Below, piece by piece: positions 1 to 5,573 of a DNA stretch of 5,719 nucleotides. Origin of the DNA: Chromatiales bacterium (lineage in GTDB: Bacteria; Pseudomonadota; Gammaproteobacteria; SZUA-140); the NCBI GenBank assembly GCA_031285245.1, contig JAITWN010000076.1:1-5719 (forward strand), in the 5' to 3' direction. The position numbers and the translations under genes are program-made. The notes beneath the pieces are model-generated. The model was not told the origin of the DNA. It did no database searches and was given only the letters and a program-made list of their open reading frames with translations. Positions within the stretch are counted from its first letter, which is position 1, and every line of letters starts with the position of its first letter.

Positions 1-706
1 CCCAGAACAGCGTGGTAACGGCAAGCGACACCTGCCCCAGCGGGTCTTTCCACAGCAGCCGGAAGCAATGCATGAAGCCCTCGATCAGATGCACCGGATT
101 ACGACTCATCGGTCGGTGTTCGATCGCTAGACGCGGAATGCCGAGGTTGAAGGCCGCTGCGATGAGGTAGATAACGGCGCTGGTGATGACGGCAAGGTCC
201 GCCGGCGTGCTGATCAGCGCAAGATCCCACTGCCGTAACAAGGAAGTAACGTGGTCCGGATCCAGCAGCAAGCTGCCAATCAGCGCGCCGAGAATGATGG
301 CGGCGATGGTGAGCCCTTCCATCCAGCCGTTCGCCAACACCAGTTTGGACGGCGGCAGATATTCGGTGAGGATGCCGTATTTCGCGGGTGAATAGATCGC
401 CGCGCCGAGCCCGATCATGCCGTAAGCAATGAGCGGATGCAGGCCAAACAGCATGGCGAGACAACCGACGAGCTTGACGTTGTTGCTGATGAACATCACC
501 CGCCCTTTGGGAATCGAATCGGCAAAACTGCCGACGAAAGGCGCGAGCACGATGAACGACACGACAAAGCTTTCCTGCAATACCGGCGTGTGCCACTCGG
601 GCGCATGAAAATCTTTCAGCACCGCGATAGCCGCGAACAGCAGGGCGTTGTCGGCGAGCGCGGAAAAAAATTGCGCCGCCAGGATGGTGTAGAAACCTAA
701 GCTCAA
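1..706 (-). CDS. lplT: Lysophospholipid transporter LplT, N-terminal part, cut by window edge
   Basis: Inner-membrane MFS-type flippase that returns lysophospholipids, chiefly lyso-phosphatidylethanolamine, to the inner leaflet for reacylation. The visible 235 codons read without interruption and resemble E. coli LplT along their whole length. Landmarks are AQFFSALADNALLF at residues 11-24 (D19 matches the functionally important Asp30 of the enterobacterial protein as I recall it), an MFS loop 2-3 signature at about 59-69 (G-x3-D ... KGR), and GAAIYSPAKYGIL at 101-113 with K109. The helices are strongly hydrophobic. The C-terminal roughly 40% lies beyond position 1. The start is TTG at 706-704, because a TAA lies in frame about 14 codons upstream and there is no ATG or GTG between. 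This start puts the first helix where the family has it. No clear Shine-Dalgarno is visible, only a G-rich run (GGCGGGG). Whether an acyltransferase gene (aas) or alr follows cannot be seen. Confidence 0.9.
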   Translation of the reverse strand, partial: MSLGFYTILAAQFFSALADNALLFAAIAVLKDFHAPEWHTPVLQESFVVSFIVLAPFVGSFADSIPKGRVMFISNNVKLVGCLAMLFGLHPLIAYGMIGLGAAIYSPAKYGILTEYLPPSKLVLANGWMEGLTIAAIILGALIGSLLLDPDHVTSLLRQWDLALISTPADLAVITSAVIYLIAAAFNLGIPRLAIEHRPMSRNPVHLIEGFMHCFRLLWKDPLGQVSLAVTTLFW

Positions 707-1040
707 GACCCCGCCATTCCCGCCGCAGCGGGAACCCCGTAATTAATCAAGTAAAGGCGCAACGCGCGTGTAATTCTAATTTTGATTGATTCTATAACGA
801 ACGCGGGGAAGATGCTGGTATCAAACATGACGGGGGTTTCTTGCCGCATCCATGCCTCCCCCTCATCAGTCCGTATTCCCTTGCCGCGCCGGCAATCTGG
901 ATGGTTTGACGCGTCCCCACACGTGCGTAAAACAGCAGGTTACGCGGCAAGGTATCGGCCGTCGATACGGTTTACTGGAAGGCGTGTTCACGCTGGACGG
1001 GCTGAGTCCAGCCAGGCTAAAACCCTGCTGGTGTCATCCC
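707..1040. other. Intergenic region holding the lplT leader; no protein gene seen
   Basis: Together with the terminator that follows it, this stretch separates the glutathione S-transferase stop from the lplT start. Reading frames here are short or lack ribosome sites and family resemblance. The stretch holds a 7-bp hairpin just before the lplT start (717-734), an AT-rich patch at 771-798 with promoter-like words (TATAGA and TAGAAT on the minus strand, TATAAC on the plus strand) but no convincing -35 partners, and hairpins at 925-945, 952-968 and 992-1012. Promoter placement is a guess. Confidence 0.6.
717..734. repeat. Small palindrome in the lplT leader, REP-like
   Basis: TTCCCGC (717-723) and GCGGGAA (728-734) pair as a perfect 7-bp stem with a CGCA loop. 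With its flanks (CCATTCCCGC...GCGGGAACCCC) it resembles the dispersed ATTCCCGC...GCGGGAAT palindromes common in proteobacterial intergenic DNA. It ends 10 bases from the TTG start of lplT, so in the mRNA it would occupy the place of the ribosome binding site. That it belongs to a dispersed family is inference, since only one copy is in view. Confidence 0.4.
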
Positions 1041-1073
1041 AAAAACGAAATGCCAGGCGTATACCTGGCATTT
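1041..1073 (-). terminator. Rho-independent terminator of the glutathione S-transferase gene
   Basis: A perfect 10-bp stem (AAATGCCAGG at 1048-1057, CCTGGCATTT at 1064-1073) with a 6-base loop. On the minus strand it is followed after CG by five T residues (1045-1041). It lies 20 bases beyond the stop of the minus-strand transferase gene. On the plus strand the stem is followed only by TCTCG, so termination is mainly in the minus direction. Confidence 0.8.
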
Positions 1074-1093
1074 CTCGCAAAACACACTGCCAC

Positions 1094-1702
1094 TTACTTC
1101 GACAGACCTTCGGCCTTCATCGCTTCCTGCACTGCCGGACGGGCAGCGACGCGCGCACGGAAAGCATTGAGATTGGCGAGCGCTGAAATGTCGATTCCAG
1201 TAACCGCGGCCCAGTTGGTGACCACGAACAGATAAGCATCGGCGACGGTGAAATTCTCGCCCATGAGGTAGTTCTTGCCAGCGAGCTGCGCATCGACCCA
1301 CTTCAGGCGCACGTCGAGGCGCTCCTTGGCGATCGCCTTGAAAGCATCGGGCGTGCCCGCAATGAACAGCGGCCTGAAGCCCATGTGCACTTCCGTGCTG
1401 ATGAAACTCAACCATTCCTGCGCGCGGTAACGCGCAAACGTGCCGTTCGCCGGCACAAGATTGCGCTGCGGCACCTGATCAGCGATGTACTGTACGATCA
1501 CCGGACCTTCGCGCAGACGCGTGCCATCATCGAGCTCAAGCGTCGGCACATAACCAAGCGGACTGATGCCGTAGTAATCGGTGCCATCGGCAAGCTTGTG
1601 CGTCTTGGTGCTCGCGAGTTCCAGATCAAAAGAAAGACCCGCTTCGCGCAGCACGATATGAGGTGACAGCGAACAAGCGCCGGGGGAGTAGTACAGCTTC
1701 AT
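1094..1702 (-). CDS. gstA: Beta-class glutathione S-transferase (GstA-like)
   Basis: A 202-residue cytosolic enzyme that conjugates glutathione to electrophiles and is linked to oxidative and xenobiotic defence. It matches E. coli GstA (201 residues) from end to end. The N-terminal thioredoxin fold (about 1-78) starts MKLYYSPGACS with Cys10, the beta-class residue that forms a mixed disulfide with glutathione. V52-P53 gives the cis-proline, and E65-G66 is the gamma-glutamyl binding turn. The all-helical C-terminal domain carries His106 in STEVHMGF, the partner of Cys10 in the Proteus and E. coli enzymes, and the N-capping box FTVADAYLF at 151-159. The ATG start is set by AAGGAG eight bases upstream and by the conserved MKLYY opening. 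A terminator follows, so it is probably monocistronic. Substrates cannot be read from the sequence. Confidence 0.95.
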   Translation of the reverse strand: MKLYYSPGACSLSPHIVLREAGLSFDLELASTKTHKLADGTDYYGISPLGYVPTLELDDGTRLREGPVIVQYIADQVPQRNLVPANGTFARYRAQEWLSFISTEVHMGFRPLFIAGTPDAFKAIAKERLDVRLKWVDAQLAGKNYLMGENFTVADAYLFVVTNWAAVTGIDISALANLNAFRARVAARPAVQEAMKAEGLSK

Positions 1703-1720
1703 GAAGAGATCTCCTTAAAT

Positions 1721-1738
1721 GAAATAAACGAAATAAAC
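1721..1738. repeat. Tandem 9-base repeat in the transferase leader
   Basis: GAAATAAAC occurs twice head to tail (1721-1729 and 1730-1738), immediately upstream of the AAGGAG ribosome site of the glutathione S-transferase gene. On the coding strand it reads as two copies of GTTTATTTC. It could be part of the promoter or an AU-rich translation enhancer, or be chance slippage. Confidence 0.6.
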
Positions 1739-1831
1739 GCGTGCAAACAACTGGCGAGATTTTAACGCCGCCGTCGAAGCGATAGCCATCGCCTTACTTG
1801 GAAGGGGCACAAAGCCCGCCCACATCAAATT

Positions 1832-3055
1832 TCACTTGAGCAGATTGATACCCGCCGTAATGAGGAGCCCGTTGACGAAATCGATGAAGAACGACCCGAC
1901 CAGCGGCGCGACAAGGAAGGCACGCGGCGCTGGTCCGTAGCGATCTGCTAGCGCGCGCATCACCGCCATTGCGTTAGCTGTCGTGCCGAGCATGAAGCCG
2001 ATGAAACCACCGCTCATCACTGCGGATTCGTAATCTCTGCCCATGCGGGCGAATACAAGCGCCGCGCCAAACGCCACCAGCAGAATCTGCGCGAGCAACA
2101 TCACTACCAGCGGCAGCGCGAGGCCGGCTAGATCCCAAAGTTTCAGATTCATGAGCGCAATGACGAGAAACAGCGACAGCGCGATCGCGCCCATCGTATC
2201 GAACACGCGCGGCGACAAACGCAGCCAACCGAAGCGATCATCGATATTGCGAATCACCGCCGCTGCCAGCATCGCGCCGATATAGGCCGGCATCGTCACG
2301 CCGCTTTTTTCGATCAGCAGACTGATCCAATATCCAACCCACATCGCCACCAGCAGCGCGATCAAATTTTTCAGCAGCGGGAAGACCTGATCATCATCTT
2401 CGCTCGCCGCGCCCACCTGCGGCAGCGGCGGCGCGATTTCGTCCGCGATATGCTCCGCCACCAACTGCGCGCGCGCATTGCCATGACTATGCAAGCCATG
2501 GCGATGAATCAACCAAGTCGAGATCGGCCCACCGACCAGTGCGCCACTGACGATGCCCGCCATCCCCATCGCCACCGCGATCGACGCCGCACCCGTCACG
2601 CCCGCTTGTTCAAACAGCGGCGCAAACGCGAGCCCCGTCGCTGGTCCACCAGTTAACGTCACCGACCCTGCCAGCAATCCAAACGGCAACGGCAGCCCCA
2701 AAGCCCACGACAAAAAAACTCCCAGCAAGTTCTGCAACAGCGCAAAGCCCGAGCACAGCAGCAGAAACTTCACCACCTGCGGCCCACCCACACGCAGCAA
2801 CGACAAACTGGCGGCAAAACCCACGGTCGTGAAGAACGCGATCATCAGTGGTGATTGCAGCGTGGTATCGAAGTCGAACAACTGTACATCGCATGCATGA
2901 CCAATCCACGCCACCACCGAGACCAACAAACCGCCCAGCACCGCTGCCGGAATATTCACCCGCCCGAGCACAGGAATCCAGCGCCGCAGCCCATGCCCAA
3001 GCAGCAGCACCAGGCCGCCGAAGGCGACGGTGTGAATTAGATCGAGGTGAAGCAC
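1832..3055 (-). CDS. gltS: Sodium/glutamate symporter, ESS family (GltS-like)
   Basis: A 407-residue inner-membrane transporter, close to the roughly 400 residues of E. coli GltS, which imports glutamate with sodium. It shows the two-repeat layout of the family: two hydrophobic halves joined by a polar cytoplasmic loop at about 183-228 (rich in His, then SEDDD). Each half has a glycine-rich re-entrant loop: LTGGPATGLAF at 134-144 and SGGFIGFMLGTTANAM at 348-363. The C-terminal block AFLVAPLVGSFFIDFVN (379-395) is typical of GltS. Both pore-loop motifs differ from the E. coli forms as I remember them (GGHGT and GFGLG), so the substrate may differ. The start must be GTG at 3055, because an in-frame TAA lies one codon upstream (3061-3059). 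No good Shine-Dalgarno is visible. yccF lies 77 bases upstream on the same strand. Confidence 0.85.
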   Translation of the reverse strand: MLHLDLIHTVAFGGLVLLLGHGLRRWIPVLGRVNIPAAVLGGLLVSVVAWIGHACDVQLFDFDTTLQSPLMIAFFTTVGFAASLSLLRVGGPQVVKFLLLCSGFALLQNLLGVFLSWALGLPLPFGLLAGSVTLTGGPATGLAFAPLFEQAGVTGAASIAVAMGMAGIVSGALVGGPISTWLIHRHGLHSHGNARAQLVAEHIADEIAPPLPQVGAASEDDDQVFPLLKNLIALLVAMWVGYWISLLIEKSGVTMPAYIGAMLAAAVIRNIDDRFGWLRLSPRVFDTMGAIALSLFLVIALMNLKLWDLAGLALPLVVMLLAQILLVAFGAALVFARMGRDYESAVMSGGFIGFMLGTTANAMAVMRALADRYGPAPRAFLVAPLVGSFFIDFVNGLLITAGINLLK

Positions 3056-3116
3056 GGGTTATGTGCGCCTATGGTTTTGAAATGCTGTCGCTGGGAAATT
3101 CGGTATCGTAAATCAG

Positions 3117-3132
3117 CGCGCTTCAGAGCGCG
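3117..3132 (-). terminator. Possible weak terminator hairpin after yccF
   Basis: CGCGCT (3117-3122) and AGCGCG (3127-3132) form a 6-bp GC-rich stem with a TCAG loop directly after the yccF stop codon. On the minus strand the following sequence is only mildly T-rich (TGATTTACG), so termination would be inefficient and read-through into gltS is possible. Confidence 0.3.
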
Positions 3133-3594
3133 TCATGCGCTTCTTCTCAAGGCCGCCACTGCTGCCTGCGCATTCGCTTTTCTTGCCGCTTCTGCCACCT
3201 CTTTCGTGACTATCGTTTTGCCAATGGGGGCGAGCGCGATGCCAGCGAGCTTTAGGTGCTGAATCCCGAAAGGAAAGCCAATGATGGTGATAAAGCACGC
3301 CAACGCAGAGCAAACATGCCCGATCGCGAGCCACACACCAGCACAAATGAACCAGATGATGTTACCAAGTAATCCAGCCGCACCGGTTCCAATGTCATCT
3401 TTCTGGTGCAGCTCTTTTCGGCTGATCGCTTCTTTACCGAAGGGAAAAAATGAAAATTGGCCGATGACAAAACACGCCTTGGCCCATGGGATGCCGACGA
3501 TGGTGATGAACGCCAGCACACCAGCGAACCACCACGCGAGCCCCATCAGCACACCGCCGAGAATGAACCAGAGGAAGTTACCGATTGCGCGCAC
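3133..3594 (-). CDS. yccF: YccF family inner-membrane protein, two YccF domains
   Basis: A 153-residue integral membrane protein resembling E. coli YccF (148 residues), whose function is not established. It is an obvious internal duplication. Residues 6-57 and 78-129 share N-x-x-WFI-x-x-GV, then FITI(V/I)G(I/F)P, then P-x-GK at the end (FFPFGKEAI against LAPIGKTIV). Each unit has hydrophobic helices, joined by a short polar linker (SRKELHQKDD). The tail after 130 is Ala/Lys/Arg-rich and probably cytoplasmic. The start is GTG at 3594, fixed by a TAA codon directly in front of it and supported by GAGG seven bases upstream. A 19-codon ORF overlaps this start (see findings). gltS follows after 77 bases and may be co-transcribed. 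Confidence 0.88.
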   Translation of the reverse strand: MRAIGNFLWFILGGVLMGLAWWFAGVLAFITIVGIPWAKACFVIGQFSFFPFGKEAISRKELHQKDDIGTGAAGLLGNIIWFICAGVWLAIGHVCSALACFITIIGFPFGIQHLKLAGIALAPIGKTIVTKEVAEAARKANAQAAVAALRRSA

Positions 3595-3637
3595 TTAGTT
3601 TCCTCGCTTGTTGGGCAGTTAATAATTTCATCTTCAT
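3578..3637 (-). CDS. Possible 19-residue upstream ORF overlapping the yccF start
   Basis: On the minus strand an ATG at 3637 opens a 19-residue frame (MKMKLLTAQQ then ARKLSARNR) that ends at TAA 3580-3578, running past the GTG start of yccF by 17 bases in another frame. AAGGGA lies five bases upstream of the ATG, a plausible ribosome site. The peptide is basic, has no signal peptide and matches nothing I recognise. It could couple translation to yccF or be chance. I favour chance slightly. Confidence 0.25.
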   Translation of the reverse strand: MKMKLLTAQQARKLSARNR

Positions 3638-3646
3638 GGCTGTCCC

Positions 3647-3793
3647 TTGCTGCTGGTGCTGTCGTTTCTGATGGCGATGATTACTTATGGTATCGGGCGC
3701 GCCAGTCTGCTGTCGGGCGTGGTGCATTTGATTCTGCTGTGCATGTGGTTGGCGTTTTTGGTGACGCCTTTACAGATCTTTCACAGCAATCCA
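3647..3793 (+). pseudogene. Hydrophobic open frame, possible remnant of a small membrane protein
   Basis: From 3647 to about 3775 the plus strand reads about 43 codons of membrane-protein-like sequence: two hydrophobic segments (LLLVLSFLMAMITYGIG and VVHLILLCMWLAFLVTP) joined by RASLLSG. Third codon positions are mostly G or C, as in real genes of this window. The frame lacks an ATG with a ribosome site. The only upstream start is TTG 3647 (TAA at 3623-3625), and the nearby ATG at 3636 is in another frame. Beyond 3781 it runs antisense to the uracil-DNA glycosylase gene and reads like noise until a stop beyond 3865. It may be a decayed two-helix protein or a chance CTG-rich frame. The end given is approximate. 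Confidence 0.25.
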
Positions 3794-4521
3794 TGCTCGA
3801 CTAAGACGGCACGCACTGGGCCGTCCCAATCGCGGTTGGCGCTGGGGCTTGCGGGGCTGGGGTGAGGGATCATGCCGATGTTGATTTCAGCTTTGCTCGC
3901 TGAATCTGCGAGCAGTTCGCGCAAGCGATCGCGCGCGAAACCGCCGATGCCGATTGCCCATTGCGGTTGGAGTATATCGATGACGGCGCGCAGATGTTCG
4001 TCGCACGCATCTTGCAGCGCGGCGCGTTCGGGTTTGGGCAGTTTGTCGGGCGTGAGGTTGCGACCACTTTCGTCCATGAAAACCAGCGGACAGTAATTCA
4101 CCACGAAGTGATCGGCAAAGAAGGCGTTCGGTGTGCCATATTCTTTGCGGAAAAATCCCCACAAGCGACGACCACTCACTTCGCTGCGTGTGCAGGCAAA
4201 TCCGGTGACGGGACGCTTGGGATGTTCGCACGGCGGATGACTGACTGGCGCTTCGATGCCGAGCCAGTCACGCACAGCATCGATTTCGCCGAACGGTATG
4301 CCGGTTTGCGCCATGCCAAACGGGCCGGGATTCATGCCCATGAAGATCACGCGTTTGTGGCCTGCGCCGTAGCTGCGCAGATAACGTTCGTGCGGTGCCC
4401 ATGCGTATTCAAGCGGGTTGTAGACATAAGCGACCGGCGGCGCAAAATGTAGTGACGCAACACGATCGCGCAGCGCGAGTGCAGCGGCTATAAGGCGATC
4501 CTCCGCGGTTTTTTCCGCCAT
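3781..4521 (-). CDS. SMUG1-type uracil-DNA glycosylase (UDG family 3)
   Basis: Base-excision repair enzyme that removes uracil and related oxidised pyrimidines (hydroxymethyl- and formyluracil in animal SMUG1) from DNA. The 246 residues resemble human SMUG1 throughout: VYNPLEYAWAPH (positions 33-44 from this start), the catalytic motif GMNPGPFGMAQTGIPFGE (62-79, with the Asn equivalent to human N85 at 64), RDWLGI, EHPKRPV, SEVSGRRLWGFFR, NYCPLVF with Asn 143 in the uracil pocket, SGRNLTP, and the second motif HPSPASP starting with catalytic His 220 (human H239). Two starts are possible. ATG at 4521 has GAGG five bases upstream and gives MAEKTAEDRLI, which fits the family. GTG at 4539 also has a good site (AGGGGAG) and adds MKKEEK. 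I prefer the ATG. The promoter should lie in the divergent gap with the PepSY gene. Confidence 0.93.
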   Translation of the reverse strand: MAEKTAEDRLIAAALALRDRVASLHFAPPVAYVYNPLEYAWAPHERYLRSYGAGHKRVIFMGMNPGPFGMAQTGIPFGEIDAVRDWLGIEAPVSHPPCEHPKRPVTGFACTRSEVSGRRLWGFFRKEYGTPNAFFADHFVVNYCPLVFMDESGRNLTPDKLPKPERAALQDACDEHLRAVIDILQPQWAIGIGGFARDRLRELLADSASKAEINIGMIPHPSPASPSANRDWDGPVRAVLVEHGLL

Positions 4522-4599
4522 TTTTTCCTCTTTTTTCACTTCGCTCCCCTACTCGTCGGCTTGAGCCGCAACAAACTGGTTCATCAGGATTTTTCATTC

Positions 4600-4696
4600 A
4601 TGCGCAGAACAATTAGGCGCGAGCGGCAATGACGCGATAGCAGCGGGCAGCGAGAAGACATCAATGCGCAGATGCGCAACGCGGCCTAGCATGCGC
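4600..4696. repeat. Four ATGCGC words in the divergent intergenic region
   Basis: ATGCGC occurs at 4600, 4664, 4672 and 4691, the first three as ATGCGCA. The pair at 4664-4678 is spaced 8 bases apart, giving TGCGCA-GA-TGCGCA, two self-complementary hexamers. They sit between the divergent uracil-DNA glycosylase and PepSY genes and could be binding sites for a regulator. No regulator is recognised, and the clustering was noticed after the fact. Confidence 0.3.
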
Positions 4697-4735
4697 TTGG
4701 TCAGTAGCATTTTTCACAAGGAAGTTGTATTCAAC

Positions 4736-4744
4736 AAAGGAGGT
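4736..4744 (+). promoter_or_regulatory. Strong Shine-Dalgarno of the PepSY gene
   Basis: AAAGGAGGT is a near-perfect complement to the 3' end of 16S rRNA, five bases before the ATG at 4750. It is the strongest ribosome site in the window and fixes the start of the PepSY protein, suggesting high translation. No convincing -35/-10 pair was found upstream. Confidence 0.8.
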
Positions 4745-4749
4745 AGTTC

Positions 4750-5025
4750 ATGAAGAACACACTAATCTCGAAGGGTGCACCATTCATCGCTGGCGCGGCG
4801 CTTTTGTTTGCGGGCAGCGCGTTTGCCAAGGAGATGCCCCCTGTTGATGGTAAGCCGCTTTCGCGCGTCATCCAGGGCATCGAAGAGCAGGGTTATACGC
4901 CGGTCGATGCTGCATACGATGACGGTCGCTGGGAAGTGAAGGCTTACCGCGATGACACGCTCCAGAAGCTCAAGGTCGATCCGATGACGGGCGAAATCAC
5001 TCAGCACAAGAAAGATCGGCTTTAA
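4750..5025 (+). CDS. Exported PepSY-domain protein
   Basis: A 91-residue protein with a Sec signal peptide: basic N-region (MKNTLISK), hydrophobic core at about 10-22, and a cleavage site after SAFA at 26. The mature 65 residues fit a single small PepSY domain (PepSY_2 type). PPVDGKPLSRVIQGIEEQGY forms the helix, and the strands DAAYDDGRWEVKAYR and LQKLKVDPMTGEI follow, ending in the characteristic D-P-x-T-G-E-I turn. Proteins of this kind are periplasmic. Their role is not settled, with protease inhibition or binding of envelope components proposed for the wider family. It is the only plus-strand gene in the window, is divergent from the uracil-DNA glycosylase gene, and is convergent with the outer-membrane protein gene. 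I cannot assign a partner. Confidence 0.88.
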   Translation: MKNTLISKGAPFIAGAALLFAGSAFAKEMPPVDGKPLSRVIQGIEEQGYTPVDAAYDDGRWEVKAYRDDTLQKLKVDPMTGEITQHKKDRL

Positions 5026-5030
5026 TGGCG

Positions 5031-5063
5031 CAAGCCGGCGGGCGCGAAGCGTCCGCCGGCTTG
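5031..5063. terminator. 15-bp hairpin between convergent genes
   Basis: Bases 5031-5045 pair with 5049-5063 through 15 positions (11 outer pairs perfect, then one G-U and three more) around a GAA loop. It starts five bases after the PepSY stop and lies 18 bases beyond the stop of the opposing outer-membrane gene, the place expected for a shared bidirectional terminator. Neither side has a U-tract, so it may instead protect the 3' ends or act with Rho. Confidence 0.6.
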
Positions 5064-5081
5064 TCGGTAGCTCGCTGCTAT

Positions 5082-5573
5082 TTAAAAATAGTAGCGTCCG
5101 CCGATCGCCAGATTGAGATCGAATTTGGTGTCGGGGATGATGTCGAGCACGGGCACGAATTCGCCGAATAATTCCACTGACATATTTGCTGGGTAGTAAC
5201 TCACACCCACCGGCACGCGAACACCGACCAGAGTATCATCGTGGTTGCGTGCGTTTTTATCATCGCCACCGTGTTCGAATTTGATGCGGCCACCGACGCC
5301 GTAAAACACGGCAACGCGCCCATCGAGGTTAGTGGGTCTCAGCAGGTTGAAATCATGAAGCAGATAATCACCATGCAGCTGCATGGAGTTGTTTTCGGAG
5401 AACGACCACGCGAGCCCCATATCAACCGCGCGCGTATTGTTGAGCCAGCCCTTGAGGCTGACGCCCGTTGGCTCACCGATGATCATGCCTACGCCAAAAC
5501 CTTCTTGCTGTGCCTGCGCTGCGCCACTAGCCAGCGTGCCGAGCAGCGCTGCTGCCGCGATCATTCTCTTCAT
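5082..5573 (-). CDS. Small outer-membrane beta-barrel protein
   Basis: A 163-residue exported protein. MKRMIAAAALLGTLASGAAQA is a Sec signal peptide, with cleavage expected after A21 before QQEG. The mature part of about 142 residues alternates polar and non-polar residues in short strands. FGVGMIIGEPTGVSLKGWL (26-44) opens the barrel, followed by DMGLAWSF, SMQLHGDYLLHDF, RVAVFYGVGGRIKFEHG, a polar loop GDDKNARNHDD, LVGVRVPVGVSYYP, VELFGEFVPVLDI, and the terminal strand FDLNLAIGGRYYF. The C-terminal Phe is the usual signal for the barrel assembly machinery. An 8-strand barrel is likely. The GEPTG-S-K opening recalls uncharacterised proteins annotated as BAPKO_0422/DUF3996-like barrels, which I cannot verify. 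The ATG at 5573 is chosen because AGGAG lies nine bases upstream and the signal peptide begins there. The frame stays open to 5657 but the extra residues are not signal-like. Confidence 0.85.
   Translation of the reverse strand: MKRMIAAAALLGTLASGAAQAQQEGFGVGMIIGEPTGVSLKGWLNNTRAVDMGLAWSFSENNSMQLHGDYLLHDFNLLRPTNLDGRVAVFYGVGGRIKFEHGGDDKNARNHDDTLVGVRVPVGVSYYPANMSVELFGEFVPVLDIIPDTKFDLNLAIGGRYYF

Noticed and set aside
99..596. 165-codon minus-strand frame
   Set aside because: It overlaps the lplT reading frame in another frame. It is rich in Arg, His and Gln with no family resemblance, while the lplT frame matches a known family along its whole length.
782..1235. Two overlapping plus-strand frames (782-1186 and 852-1235) in the gap before the transferase gene
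   Set aside because: They run into the antisense of the transferase gene, have no ribosome site, overlap each other and read like random Arg/Ser/Thr-rich sequence. The region is better explained by hairpins and a terminator.
1779..1817. Small hairpins after the gltS stop (1779-1792 and 1805-1817) as a terminator
   Set aside because: The stems are only 4-5 bp and no T-run follows on the minus strand.
3751..3768. GGCGT/ACGCC hairpin after the glycosylase stop as a terminator
   Set aside because: The stem is 5 bp with an 8-base loop and no T-run on the minus strand. It also lies inside the hydrophobic plus-strand frame.
3961..4452. 163-codon plus-strand frame
   Set aside because: It is antisense to the SMUG1-type glycosylase gene, whose protein is strongly conserved. 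The frame is a by-product of its codon bias.
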